This document shows positions 15,069 through 23,482 of a DNA stretch of 44,546 nt, one piece after another. The translations under genes were made by a program, and so were the position numbers. The stretch comes from a virus: the IMG/VR virus record IMGVR_UViG_3300008107_005346, positions 1 to 44,546 of that record; one strand, written 5' to 3'. Each line of letters begins with the position of its first letter. The first letter of the stretch is position 1. The notes below the pieces were generated by a model. That model searched no databases. It was given only the letters and a program-made list of their open reading frames with translations, and was not told the origin of the DNA.

Positions 15069-15091
15069 AACAGGGCACAAGTTGCCCTGTT
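15069..15091 (+). terminator. Stem-loop terminator candidate
   Basis: AACAGGGCA (15069-15077) pairs perfectly with TGCCCTGTT (15083-15091) around a five-base loop, followed by a short T-containing tail. It closes the packaged-protein block immediately before a sigma70-like promoter. The U-tract is weak. Confidence 0.65.
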
Positions 15092-15105
15092 CTTACGACT
15101 GACTC

Positions 15106-15133
15106 TTGACTTCTTTATAAATGATAGTATAAT
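15106..15133 (+). promoter_or_regulatory. Sigma70-like promoter for the dsbA-like gene
   Basis: TTGACT (15106-15111), a 16-base spacer and TATAAT (15128-15133). It lies between a terminator hairpin and the ATG at 15156, which has a GGAG ribosome binding site. It probably drives early or middle expression of the replication block. Confidence 0.75.
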
Positions 15134-15155
15134 TGTATATTATTTAGGAGATAAC

Positions 15156-15491
15156 ATGTCTAAAGTATTTGGTGCGCCAGAACAGGCTAAACTAAAACAA
15201 CTAGTAAAAGATGGTTGGCAAGTAATGGATGAAATTAAAAGTCTACAGGAAGGATTGAACGACACAATCAAAGCCGTAGCTGAAGAACTTGATGTTAAAC
15301 CAAGTGTAATTAAAAAAGCTATACGTACAGCAATGAAAGACGATTGGGAACAAACTGCTAAAGACTTCAGTGATTTAGAAGACATTGTTCATACAACAGG
15401 TCATGCTGGTCCATGGAATCAAAACACAACAACAACACCTAAACCACAAGCGCAAGTAATAGATGATACAGACGATTCTGCACCATTCTAA
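15156..15491 (+). CDS. dsbA: DsbA-like double-stranded DNA-binding protein
   Basis: This 111-residue protein has a helical middle (KSLQEGLNDTIKAVAEELDV, then SVIKKAIRTAMKDDWE) that resembles the T4 DsbA family, small dsDNA-binding proteins associated with late transcription. The similarity is judged by eye from helix pattern, size and position next to the polymerase. The acidic C-terminus (IDDTDDSAPF) resembles protein-interaction tails of phage DNA-binding proteins. GGAG precedes the ATG and a strong sigma70-like promoter lies upstream. It overlaps the next gene by 29 bases. Function as a late-transcription or DNA-binding accessory is probable but not proven. Confidence 0.6.
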   Translation: MSKVFGAPEQAKLKQLVKDGWQVMDEIKSLQEGLNDTIKAVAEELDVKPSVIKKAIRTAMKDDWEQTAKDFSDLEDIVHTTGHAGPWNQNTTTTPKPQAQVIDDTDDSAPF

Positions 15492-15765
15492 AAACGCCAA
15501 AGAGTGGATTAAGGCCGATTGGGATGCCAATCCTTGGCGATTAACAGCAGAAACATATAACGCATTCACAGCGTTAGCTACTGCTATCATTTTTGCCTTT
15601 TTGGCTCCTGATGTGCCTTACGGTATAACATATCCATTATGGTTAAGCGGAACATTTTTAATGATATTCTGCGGTATAAGCCGAGGAAGTTTTGGCATGG
15701 TAGTAATGAGTGTTGTTATGACAATCATAGACACATTTGGTTACATTCGTTTTTTACTACAATAA
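15463..15765 (+). CDS. Small integral membrane protein, 100 aa
   Basis: A basic, Trp-containing N-terminus (AKEWIKADWDANPWRLTAE) precedes about three hydrophobic segments: ALATAIIFAFLAP, PLWLSGTFLMIFCGI and FGMVVMSVVMTIIDTF. The ATG lies inside the end of the dsbA-like gene in a different frame. No holin or transport signature can be assigned with confidence. Its position between dsbA and the polymerase suggests early or middle expression. Confidence 0.7.
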   Translation: MIQTILHHSKNAKEWIKADWDANPWRLTAETYNAFTALATAIIFAFLAPDVPYGITYPLWLSGTFLMIFCGISRGSFGMVVMSVVMTIIDTFGYIRFLLQ

Positions 15766-15768
15766 ATA
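15761..15768 (+). promoter_or_regulatory. T4-late-like promoter element (AATAAATA)
   Basis: AATAAATA overlaps the stop of the membrane-protein gene, 72 bases before the polymerase ATG. It could add late transcription of the polymerase. Pattern match only. Confidence 0.35.
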
Positions 15769-15776
15769 TATGTAAG

Positions 15777-15869
15777 ATGGTTGATCCAGCCACAATTGGA
15801 TATATTGGTTTGCAAGCCGTAAGTTGCAGAGGAGAAAAATATGAGTTATGTAGATGCCTTCTGGGATAG
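15777..15869 (+). CDS. Possible 30-residue leader ORF overlapping the polymerase start
   Basis: The ATG at 15777 encodes MVDPATIGYIGLQAV, which reads like the N-terminus of a real small protein. It then runs out of frame through the polymerase ribosome binding site and stops at 15869. It could be a coupling leader or the remnant of a deleted gene. Expression is unproven. Confidence 0.3.
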   Translation: MVDPATIGYIGLQAVSCRGEKYELCRCLLG

Positions 15870-18516
15870 AGAGAAGGATGTGATTCACGTAGTTGAACGT
15901 GATAACAAAGGTCAAAGACGTTTCGTTGACTATCCAGCGAAATACACATTTTACTACCCTGATAATAAAGGGAAGTTCCACAGCATATTTGGTGAATCAT
16001 TATCCAAAGTCACTGCTAGAAATTTTAAAGAATTTGCAAAAGAACAAAAGATACACAGCAATCATACACTGTATGAAAGCGATATTAATCCAGTATTTCG
16101 TGTTTTAGAAGAACAATATCTAGGACAAGAACCTCCAAAATTACACGTAGCATTTTTTGACATTGAGGTGGACTTTGATCCAGAACGTGGCTACGCATCG
16201 CCAGATGATGCGTTTATGCCAATTACTGCGATTGCTGTTCACCTACAATGGTTAGATACTTTAGTATGTTTAGCTATTCCGCCAAAAACATTAACAATGG
16301 AACAGGCAAAAGAGCAAATTAAAGAATTTCCAAATACAATACTGTTTGAAACTGAAGCAGAATTATTGGATACCTTTTTAACTTTAATTGAAGATGCTGA
16401 TGTTATTACAGGCTGGAACAGTGAAGGCTTTGATATTCCTTATACTGTTAACCGTGTTACTAAAGTTCTAAGCAAAGAGGACACTAAGAGATTCTGTCTA
16501 TTTGATCAGTATCCTAAAAAACGTGAATATGAAAAGTTTGGTAGAACTTCAACTACATATGACTTTGTTGGGCGGGTGCATTTAGATAGTTTAGAAGTTT
16601 ATAGAAAATACAAATATGAAGAAATGCACAGTTACAGATTGGATGTAATTGGTGAGCTAGAATTGGGTGAGAAGAAAACTCAATACGAAGGAACATTAGA
16701 TCAACTGTATAATCAAGACTTTAAAACATTCATTGAATACAACAGACAAGATACGTCACTGTTAGATAAGATGGATAAGAAATTAAAGTTTTTAGATCTG
16801 GCCAATGTACTAGCACATGGTAATACTGTATTGTTGCAAACAACAATGGGTGCTGTAGCCATGACCGAACAAGCTATTATTAATGAAGCACACCAACAAG
16901 GATTGATTGTTCCAAGTAGAGCAAGAAAATCTGAACAAGGCGACACTGCGGCAGCAGGTGCGTATGTTGCATATCCTAAAAAAGGATTGCATGGTTGGAT
17001 TGGTGCTATTGACATTAACTCACTGTACCCTAGTGCAATTCGAGCATTAAACATGGCTCCAGAAACTATTGTTGGACAATTACGTCAAACAAAAACACAA
17101 GAGTTTATTGAAACACAAATGGCTTTACACAAAAAGTCATTTGCTGGCAGCTGGGAAGATAAATTTGGTAGCTTAGAATACGAGTCAGTTATCAATCAAG
17201 ACAAAGCAGAAGAAATTACAATTGATTGGGAAAACGGTGAAGTATCAGTACATAGTGGTGCTGAAATTTATGATATGATTTTCAACAGTCACAAACCGTG
17301 GATCTTAAGTGCTAATGGTACAATATTCACTTATGAAAAAGAAGGCATTATTCCAGGTCTGTTAAAAAAGTGGTATGCTGAACGTAAGGAAATGCAAAAG
17401 AAATCTAAGGAAGCAGAATCTGCTGGCAACAAAATTGAAGCTGAATATTGGGACAAGCGACAATTAGTGCGTAAAATTAATCTTAACAGTTTGTATGGTG
17501 CGTTGTTAAATCCTGGTTGCAGATTCTTTGATAAGCGAATTGGACAATCAACTACACTGGTTGGCAGATGTGTTGCTAGACATATGGCAGGAAAGATCAA
17601 TGAAATCATTTGCGGCACATATGATTACAAAGGTAAAAGTATTATATATGGCGACACTGACTCTTGTTATTTCTCCGCATATTCAACATTAAAAACTGAC
17701 ATTGATAAAGGTAACATAGCATGGAATAAAGACACTGTGGTTACTTTGTATGATCAAATTGCAGACGAAGTAAATGACAGTTTTCCACAATTCATGCTTG
17801 ACTACTTCCATGTTCCTAAGTCACGTGGAGAAGTGATTAAGGGTGGTAGAGAATTAGTTGCTATCAGCGGATTGTTTATTACCAAAAAGCGTTATGGTGT
17901 TTTAATTTATGACAAAGAAGGCAAACGTTTAGATGTAAACGACAAGCCAGGAAAAATTAAAGCAATGGGCTTGGATCTTAAACGTTCTGATACACCTGAA
18001 TATATGCAGACCTTTTTAGAAGAAATTCTAACAAACGTGCTAGAAGGAAAACAAGAAAAAGAAATTCTTGACAAGATCATTGAATTTAGAAACGAATGGA
18101 AAACCCGTCCTGGCTGGGAAAAAGGAAGTCCAAGACGAGCTAACAATATTTCTCAATATCAAGAAGAAGAACGTAAAAAAGGTAAAGCTAATATGCCAGG
18201 TCACGTTCGAGCAGCCATTAATTATAATAGAATGCGTGAGATGAACGGCGACAAGTATTCTGTACAAATTGTTGATGGAATGAAAGTTTATGTGTGTAAA
18301 TTAAAAAATAACGCAATTGGATACACAAGTATTGCATATCCTGTTGATGAACTTAAAATTCCCAAATGGTTTCAAGAATTACCATTTGACGATGCGGCAA
18401 TGGAACAGACAATTATTGACAATAAAATTGACAACTTGATCGGTGTACTTGAATGGGATATTGAAAGTACAACTGGCGCAGGAAATACCTTTAACAAATT
18501 GTTTGATTTTGAGTAA
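15841..18516 (+). CDS. 43: Family-B DNA polymerase with proofreading (T4 gp43-like)
   Basis: The 891-residue replicative polymerase has complete exonuclease and polymerase motifs. Exo I is DIE at 107-109, Exo II NSEGFD at 193-198 and Exo III YNRQD at 300-304. Motif A is DINSLYPSAI at 391-400, motif B KINLNSLYG at 545-553 and motif C YGDTDS at 603-608, with KKRYG downstream. The C-terminus (NTFNKLFDFE) is an acidic/aromatic tail suited to clamp binding, as in T4. The length matches T4 gp43 (898). AGAGGAG lies just upstream of the ATG. The sliding clamp follows under its own promoter. No sign of inteins, introns or splitting. Confidence 0.97.
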   Translation: MSYVDAFWDREKDVIHVVERDNKGQRRFVDYPAKYTFYYPDNKGKFHSIFGESLSKVTARNFKEFAKEQKIHSNHTLYESDINPVFRVLEEQYLGQEPPKLHVAFFDIEVDFDPERGYASPDDAFMPITAIAVHLQWLDTLVCLAIPPKTLTMEQAKEQIKEFPNTILFETEAELLDTFLTLIEDADVITGWNSEGFDIPYTVNRVTKVLSKEDTKRFCLFDQYPKKREYEKFGRTSTTYDFVGRVHLDSLEVYRKYKYEEMHSYRLDVIGELELGEKKTQYEGTLDQLYNQDFKTFIEYNRQDTSLLDKMDKKLKFLDLANVLAHGNTVLLQTTMGAVAMTEQAIINEAHQQGLIVPSRARKSEQGDTAAAGAYVAYPKKGLHGWIGAIDINSLYPSAIRALNMAPETIVGQLRQTKTQEFIETQMALHKKSFAGSWEDKFGSLEYESVINQDKAEEITIDWENGEVSVHSGAEIYDMIFNSHKPWILSANGTIFTYEKEGIIPGLLKKWYAERKEMQKKSKEAESAGNKIEAEYWDKRQLVRKINLNSLYGALLNPGCRFFDKRIGQSTTLVGRCVARHMAGKINEIICGTYDYKGKSIIYGDTDSCYFSAYSTLKTDIDKGNIAWNKDTVVTLYDQIADEVNDSFPQFMLDYFHVPKSRGEVIKGGRELVAISGLFITKKRYGVLIYDKEGKRLDVNDKPGKIKAMGLDLKRSDTPEYMQTFLEEILTNVLEGKQEKEILDKIIEFRNEWKTRPGWEKGSPRRANNISQYQEEERKKGKANMPGHVRAAINYNRMREMNGDKYSVQIVDGMKVYVCKLKNNAIGYTSIAYPVDELKIPKWFQELPFDDAAMEQTIIDNKIDNLIGVLEWDIESTTGAGNTFNKLFDFE

Positions 18517-18523
18517 GAATAAC

Positions 18524-18552
18524 TTGACTTCAAACCTAAATAATAATACAAT
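18524..18552 (+). promoter_or_regulatory. Sigma70-like promoter for the sliding clamp, with CCTAAATAAT spacer
   Basis: TTGACT (18524-18529), a 17-base spacer and TACAAT (18547-18552), 20 bases before the clamp ATG. The spacer contains CCTAAATAAT, also present in the folE and queE promoters, suggesting a common regulator or a composite early/late element. Confidence 0.72.
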
Positions 18553-18572
18553 TAAAAACAGGAGATTATAAC

Positions 18573-19310
18573 ATGAAAGACATACTTCAAGACATCGTAG
18601 GGCATACACACAATTTAGGCTTTTTGAACATTGTAAAAATTACAGGGGACAACGAAGGCACTAAAATTGACAGTATGGCCGATGACCGTAGCGTTATTAT
18701 GCTAGGTGAAACAAATGCACCCGTTCCAGAGTTGGGTGGCGTTTTTGGAATGCCACAACTTAATAAATTAAAGTATTTGTTAGACTGCACTGAATATAAA
18801 GAAAGTGCCAAAATTGATTTAGTATCAGCAGATAGGAATGGCGCAACTGTTCCAGTAGGTATTCACTTTGAAAATAAAGAAGGCGATTTTAAAAACGACT
18901 ATCGCTTTATGAATACAGAAATTATTAATGAAAAATTAAAAAGCGTTAAGTTCAAAGTACCACAATGGGACGTAGAGCTGGAGCCAAGTGTTTCTAGTGT
19001 ACAGCGTTTTAACTTTCAAGCAGGTGCTAACACAGAACACACAACGTTTGTTGCAAAAACTGATGGTGATAAACTAAAGTTTGTTTTTGGTGATCAAAGC
19101 ACACACGGTGGCGAATTTGTATTTGCTACAGGTATCAGTGGCACACTAAACAAAGGCTGGACATGGCCCGTTGCACCAATTTTAGCAATTCTAAAAATTG
19201 CAGACGTTAACAATACTAAGATTAGTTTTTCTAATGGTGTAGGTGCTATGATGATTACTCTTGATAGCGGCATTGCAACTTACAAATACATTGTTCCAGC
19301 ACAAGCCTAA
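18573..19310 (+). CDS. 45: DNA polymerase sliding clamp (T4 gp45-like)
   Basis: At 245 residues, this is close to the length of T4 gp45 (228), the trimeric ring that tethers the polymerase and activates late transcription. Blocks typical of marine T4-like clamps are the N-terminal LGFLNIVKITGD, GVFGMPQLNKLKYLLD, FKVPQWDVELEPS and the C-terminal GVGAMMITLDSGIATYKYIVP. It sits directly after gp43, as expected for a replication module. GGAG precedes the ATG and a strong sigma70-like promoter lies just upstream. Identification rests on remembered family sequence pattern plus context. Confidence 0.88.
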   Translation: MKDILQDIVGHTHNLGFLNIVKITGDNEGTKIDSMADDRSVIMLGETNAPVPELGGVFGMPQLNKLKYLLDCTEYKESAKIDLVSADRNGATVPVGIHFENKEGDFKNDYRFMNTEIINEKLKSVKFKVPQWDVELEPSVSSVQRFNFQAGANTEHTTFVAKTDGDKLKFVFGDQSTHGGEFVFATGISGTLNKGWTWPVAPILAILKIADVNNTKISFSNGVGAMMITLDSGIATYKYIVPAQA

Positions 19311-19312
19311 AT

Positions 19313-19666
19313 ATGATTAAAGGACTTCAGGGCATAACAGGAGTATCAGTAGGAGCTGGCAATACCAGCTTGCCTTATGTTAATCCAAATCCCAATAACC
19401 CTATGACAGGTATGCTACGTATTAATGGCACTGAGATGGAAGTGTTTAATGGCTCTAGCTGGCAAATACTATCCACTAGCTATGCTACTGTAGGGTTAGA
19501 TCAAGAAGTGCTTGATATCATACAATGGGCACGTAAGAAGCGTGATGAAGAAAAAGAAATGTTGGTTCTTGCCCAAACTAACTCAGCTGTTAAAAATGCG
19601 TTAGATGCTGTTGAACGAGCAAAAGAACAATTAAAAATAATAAAGGATCTATCAATTGAGCACTAA
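19313..19666 (+). CDS. Unknown protein with fibre-like N-terminus and coiled-coil C-terminus, 117 aa
   Basis: The N-terminal half (GLQGITGVSVGAGNTSLPYV, then MTGMLRINGTEMEVFNGSSW) resembles the short 'property' motifs of phage fibre proteins, which also occur on the minus strand of this window as GQLWFDT..IKIYNG. The C-terminal half (WARKKRDEEKEMLVLAQTNS, then DAVERAKEQLKII) is a predicted coiled coil. I recall similar unknowns next to clamp genes in marine T4-like phages. It starts 3 bases after the clamp stop and its end overlaps the next start. Function unknown. Confidence 0.72.
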   Translation: MIKGLQGITGVSVGAGNTSLPYVNPNPNNPMTGMLRINGTEMEVFNGSSWQILSTSYATVGLDQEVLDIIQWARKKRDEEKEMLVLAQTNSAVKNALDAVERAKEQLKIIKDLSIEH

Positions 19667-21185
19667 TAGAATCAATTACACAGAAACACAACGAGACTAC
19701 GCTGTTTACTTGCCAGCTATTAGTAGTTTTTATACTAAAATGGTCAGTGATACTAGGCATAATCACAAGAGTGGGGTAGTGTCAGAAAGACTGCCTAAAG
19801 GTTTTGAGCATGGGATTGAATCCATGAACTTTTTAGATGCTGAACGAGGTGCATTTACATACAAGTATGGTCTATATTCAGCAGGTCATGCGCAACTTGA
19901 CTTAGATAAAACTATGCTTCGAGATGCAATGGTGCAAGAGCGAGATCGAGACAATACTATTATCTTAGGTGACTCAGGTGGTTTCCAAATTGGTAAAGGT
20001 GTTTTAAAGTTTGATTGGCAAGACTTTAAAGGTAAAGGTGCTAATAAAACTCGTGATCAGATTCTAAATTGGTTAGAGCTTACTGCTAACTGGAGTATGG
20101 TGCTCGACGTTCCCACATGGGCTAGTAATGACTTGCATCGTGACAAAACTGGATTGAATAATTTCCAAGATTGCTTAGATGCAACTATTTGGAACAACAA
20201 TTATTTTGCACAAAATCGTCTAGGCAATACAAAATTTTTAAATGTCTTACAAGGTAACAGTTTAGAAGAAGCTGACATTTGGTATGATGCAGTTAAACAT
20301 TTGCCATTTGAAGGATGGGCAATGGGTTCACAAAATATGTGTAATATGCCAATTATTCTACATAGACTAATAACAATGCGTGATGAAGGCATGTTAGAAG
20401 GTAAGAACTGGATGCACTTTTTGGGCACTGCTCCTTTAGACTGGGCTTGTTATTTGACAAGCATCCAACGTGTATTGCGTAAGCATTGTAATCCTAATAT
20501 GACAATCAGTTTTGACTGTGCAAGTCCGTATATTGCAGTAGCATATGGTCTTTCATATACAGATCCAAGTTTCCGTAGAGATAAATGGTCTATTTTGATG
20601 GAAAAGGCTCCGGACAATAAAGTTTGGGCTGGTGATAATATTCCATTCCCTTGGCGTAGTGCTATCGGTGATCGTTTAACAATGGGCGATGTTTGTTATT
20701 ATAAACCAGGCGACTTAAACAAGATTGGTAAAGAAGGCAAAACTAGTTGGGATAGTTTTAGTTATGGGCTATATATGGCGCATAATACTGAAGTACATAT
20801 CCAAGCTGTGCAACGTGCCAACCAATTGATGGATATGGAAACAGCAAGGTATAAACCAGACTGGAGATATTGGCGCAAACTTAACGAGAGAGAAGAAAAA
20901 AGTGATAGCCCAAGCGAATGGGTTCCACGTAATATTCTATACTTTGATAGATTTGTTCAAGAATTATTTGAAAGTGATGATCCACGCACAATGCTCAAAC
21001 ACGCACACAATTTCTTAACTGAATTGCAAGGCGGATTACAGCGAGGAAAAACTGGCAACGATGTTAAGAATCGTGTTATCAATGCTGTGTTCGATTTTGG
21101 TGAAGATACATTCCCATCAAATGAAGAACTAACTGATATGAACGATGAAAAAATTGTTGCACTTGAAAACACTTTGGATGATTGA
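19656..21185 (+). CDS. dpdA: TGT/DpdA-like 7-deazaguanine transglycosylase
   Basis: The TIM-barrel transglycosylase signature is clear: IILGDSGGFQIGKG (about residues 107-120) matches the DSGGFQ motif of tRNA-guanine transglycosylase, GWAMGSQNM the GG..G substrate loop, and ISFDCASPY the segment with the catalytic Asp. The C-terminal CxCxxC...H zinc site of tRNA TGT is not seen, which favours DpdA-type enzymes that insert 7-deazaguanines into DNA. FolE and QueE downstream would supply precursors. The start is TTG at 19656, supported by AAGGAT about 8 bases upstream and by overlap with the previous gene. The next Met would delete the first 28 residues. DNA rather than tRNA as target is inference. 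Confidence 0.82.
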   Translation: MSTNRINYTETQRDYAVYLPAISSFYTKMVSDTRHNHKSGVVSERLPKGFEHGIESMNFLDAERGAFTYKYGLYSAGHAQLDLDKTMLRDAMVQERDRDNTIILGDSGGFQIGKGVLKFDWQDFKGKGANKTRDQILNWLELTANWSMVLDVPTWASNDLHRDKTGLNNFQDCLDATIWNNNYFAQNRLGNTKFLNVLQGNSLEEADIWYDAVKHLPFEGWAMGSQNMCNMPIILHRLITMRDEGMLEGKNWMHFLGTAPLDWACYLTSIQRVLRKHCNPNMTISFDCASPYIAVAYGLSYTDPSFRRDKWSILMEKAPDNKVWAGDNIPFPWRSAIGDRLTMGDVCYYKPGDLNKIGKEGKTSWDSFSYGLYMAHNTEVHIQAVQRANQLMDMETARYKPDWRYWRKLNEREEKSDSPSEWVPRNILYFDRFVQELFESDDPRTMLKHAHNFLTELQGGLQRGKTGNDVKNRVINAVFDFGEDTFPSNEELTDMNDEKIVALENTLDD

Positions 21186-21200
21186 TTTATCCAATTTCCA

Positions 21201-21229
21201 TTGACTTTACCAATCGTATAGTTTATACT
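21201..21229 (+). promoter_or_regulatory. Sigma70-like promoter giving a possibly leaderless mRNA
   Basis: TTGACT (21201-21206), a 17-base spacer and TATACT (21224-21229). The ATG at 21236 is 6 bases past the -10 box, so transcription would begin at or next to the start codon. Confidence 0.65.
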
Positions 21230-21235
21230 AGTTTT

Positions 21236-21748
21236 ATGCTTAACACACAAGAACGTCAAGAAGTAACATATTTTACTGGATACGAAGTTGAACATACTAT
21301 TTGTCATGGTATGAAGACTTTGTTCGTAGTTGGAACTCCGCCACTCGATGATATCCTATACAAGGCAATTCAAACTGACTGTAAACATATCTACTTTGGC
21401 ACAAGTCAAAGTTTTAATCCTAAATCAATTAGCCACGAAGAATATAAAGCGTGGGATGATGTTATTATTGGATGTCTAAAAGCTGACTACTGGGTAACGC
21501 TAGACTTTGGCGTTGAACACGTCGAGGGTGTTTTAGAATCTGCTTATAATGAGTATCCTCGCTTTGTACCAATGATTAGTGTTAAACTACCTTACATTAA
21601 TCAACTCAACTACAATGCCACACTTAAACTGGATGACCGAACTTGGGGTGCTACTAATCCAGGTGTGTGGACACATCAACTACATGACCTAATGAGTAAA
21701 GACAAGTATACTTACTGGGATCAGTACACTCAAGATACACCAACATGA
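21236..21748 (+). CDS. Unknown conserved neighbour of the DpdA-like gene, 170 aa
   Basis: Start at ATG 21236; a TTG at 21182, overlapping the previous stop, would add 18 residues. The protein has alternating hydrophobic strands (TLFVVGTPPLDDIL, HIYFGTSQSF, YWVTLDFGVEHVEGVLE, FVPMISVKLPYINQL) suggesting an alpha/beta fold. A conserved-looking NATLKLDDRTWGATNPGVW block follows. I recall relatives beside TGT-like genes in marine T4-like phages but know no function. Its position in the modification island suggests a role in base synthesis or transfer, which is inference. The 3' end overlaps the following gene by 4 bases. Confidence 0.75.
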   Translation: MLNTQERQEVTYFTGYEVEHTICHGMKTLFVVGTPPLDDILYKAIQTDCKHIYFGTSQSFNPKSISHEEYKAWDDVIIGCLKADYWVTLDFGVEHVEGVLESAYNEYPRFVPMISVKLPYINQLNYNATLKLDDRTWGATNPGVWTHQLHDLMSKDKYTYWDQYTQDTPT

Positions 21749-22134
21749 TTATCCGACAAGATCAACGTCCTAACAAAATGATTTGGGTTACCTTTCGCAA
21801 AGAAGGTATTCACAAATATCCAGCCGCACTTACAGATACAGCACTTGCTACAGGTGACGAGTATGATGTAAGTTTCCTAGGATATCCGCATCGTCACATC
21901 TTCCATTTTAAAGTATGGATTGGTGTTACCCACGATGATCGCGATATTGAATTTATCCAGTTTAAACGCTGGTTGGAAAAACTGTACGCAGAAGGTACAC
22001 TCCAACTAGATTACAAGAGTTGCGAGATGATGTCAGGCGATTTATATGACGCCATCTCCAATAAGTATCCTAACCGTGAGGTTTGGATTGAGGTCTCCGA
22101 AGATGGAGAAAATGGTTCTTTTATCAAGTATTAA
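21745..22134 (+). CDS. Small conserved protein, possible QueD/6-pyruvoyl-tetrahydropterin synthase-like
   Basis: The 129-residue protein contains a His-rich strand PHRHIFHFKVWIG (about 48-60), then an acidic helix IEFIQFKRWLEKLY and a C-terminal REVWIEVSEDGENGSF with a Glu. The order His cluster, strand, (D/E)F..hK helix and C-terminal Glu recalls the T-fold QueD/PTPS family, which would supply carboxy-tetrahydropterin between FolE and QueE. The classical HGH and CxxxHGH motifs are not exact, so this is only a possibility. It overlaps its neighbours tightly between the DpdA-associated unknown and a small unknown. Confidence 0.6.
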   Translation: MIIRQDQRPNKMIWVTFRKEGIHKYPAALTDTALATGDEYDVSFLGYPHRHIFHFKVWIGVTHDDRDIEFIQFKRWLEKLYAEGTLQLDYKSCEMMSGDLYDAISNKYPNREVWIEVSEDGENGSFIKY

Positions 22135-22154
22135 CATTTTAAGGAAATTGTAAA

Positions 22155-22394
22155 ATGGCACAACCTGCATGGCTTAACAAATATCTAACAATGAAGCCTG
22201 AAGTAAACAAGATTTTTGATGATCTTGAAGCCTGGCACGATCATTGCCGATTGGAGCTGATTAATTTTAACCCAGCAGACTTGTACAAGTCTGATGTTTA
22301 TCGCGACTGGAATCGTCGTAAAAATAGCAAGCCACGTCATTTTAAAAATGACTTTAACCGCAACAGCAACTATAAAAAGCCTTATCGTCAATGA
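22155..22394 (+). CDS. Small basic protein, 79 aa
   Basis: The helical N-terminus (WLNKYLTMKPEVNKIFDDLE) is followed by AWHDHCRLELINFNPADLY and a strongly basic Asn/Arg/Lys-rich tail (RRKNSKPRHFKNDFNR). AAGGA lies upstream of the ATG. The tail suggests nucleic-acid binding. No family recognised; the gene overlaps the glycosyltransferase start by 4 bases. Confidence 0.72.
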   Translation: MAQPAWLNKYLTMKPEVNKIFDDLEAWHDHCRLELINFNPADLYKSDVYRDWNRRKNSKPRHFKNDFNRNSNYKKPYRQ

Positions 22395-23482
22395 TTTACA
22401 TTGTTGATTTAGAAGCAGTTGAAACAAGGTACACTGGACAGTGGAAGTCCCACGTACCTAACATTTTACGAAAGGCAGGACACAATGTTCAAATTATATC
22501 TGGCCCTACGGATATCCCTACTGCAACCACTCCTGGCGCTTTTCTTAATTTTGGTGGTACCAATATATACAAAGCTAGCCAAGTGGAGCAACTGGGCCGT
22601 TTATTTTGTAACGGAGCCATTCATCCCGGCGATCACTTTATTTTTACTGACGCTTGGCATCCGGGCATCATCAATCTAAAGTACATGAGCGAGTTGCTGG
22701 GTATTCCAATAACTACACACGGCTTGTGGCATGCTGGCAGTTATGATCCACAAGACTTCTTAGGACGTCTTGTTGGCGATAAGCCTTGGGTTAGGCATGC
22801 TGAGAAGAGTTTCTATCATGCGTTTGACCACAACTACTTTGCCACAGACTTTCACATTCATATGTTTTACGAAAACTTGATCCAAGCAGATCCAGATCGT
22901 AGACAAACAATGTATAAGATTGTGATAGAAGATACAGTATTCAATAACAAGGTTGTGCGTACAGGATGGCCTATGGAGTATATGGATTCAACTTTGACCA
23001 TGTACAAAAATATGCCCAAGCGTGATCTTATTTTGTTTCCACATCGTATTGCTCCAGAGAAACAAGTTGAGATCTTCCGTGACTTAAAGGAACATTTACC
23101 GCAGTATGAATTTGTTGTATGTCAGGATCAACAACTAACAAAGAATGAGTATCATAATTTGTTAGGTGAGGCAAAGATAGTGTTTAGTGCTAACTTACAA
23201 GAAACGCTTGGCATTAGCTGTTATGAAGGTGCAGTAGTTGATGCTATTCCTATGGTGCCAGATAGATTAAGTTATACCGAAATGTACTACGACAATTTTA
23301 AATATCCAAGTGAATGGACTGAAAGTTGGGATTCGTATACTGCACATCGTCCGCTGTTATGTAATAAGATTATACAATACATGGATAATTATGAAAAATT
23401 TTTACCCAAGTTAAAGAATCAAACTATTGATTTAACCAACAACTTTTTTAGTGCAGGTAAATTAATTGAGCAACTCAAATAA
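22391..23482 (+). CDS. GT-B-fold glycosyltransferase
   Basis: The 363-residue protein has an N-terminal Rossmann half and a C-terminal half with RIAPEKQVEIFRDLKEHL, FVVCQDQQ, then AKIVFSANLQETLGISCYEG. This matches group-1/GT4-like transferases, where the ES/ETLGxxxxEG segment contacts the nucleotide-sugar. No signal peptide or membrane segment is seen, so it acts in the cytoplasm. In this neighbourhood (DpdA-like, FolE, 2OG oxygenase) a role in glycosylating modified DNA bases is attractive. Glycosylation of surface or other targets cannot be excluded. ATG overlaps the previous stop. Confidence 0.7.
   Translation: MIYIVDLEAVETRYTGQWKSHVPNILRKAGHNVQIISGPTDIPTATTPGAFLNFGGTNIYKASQVEQLGRLFCNGAIHPGDHFIFTDAWHPGIINLKYMSELLGIPITTHGLWHAGSYDPQDFLGRLVGDKPWVRHAEKSFYHAFDHNYFATDFHIHMFYENLIQADPDRRQTMYKIVIEDTVFNNKVVRTGWPMEYMDSTLTMYKNMPKRDLILFPHRIAPEKQVEIFRDLKEHLPQYEFVVCQDQQLTKNEYHNLLGEAKIVFSANLQETLGISCYEGAVVDAIPMVPDRLSYTEMYYDNFKYPSEWTESWDSYTAHRPLLCNKIIQYMDNYEKFLPKLKNQTIDLTNNFFSAGKLIEQLK

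Noticed and set aside
15639-15869. 76-residue plus-strand ORF spanning the membrane gene end
   Set aside because: Its first part is a frame shadow of the membrane-protein gene; only the last 30 codons from 15777 look possibly meaningful.
21745-22134. Firm assignment as QueD
   Set aside because: The His cluster and Glu are suggestive but the standard zinc-site pattern is not exact, so it is listed only as a possibility.
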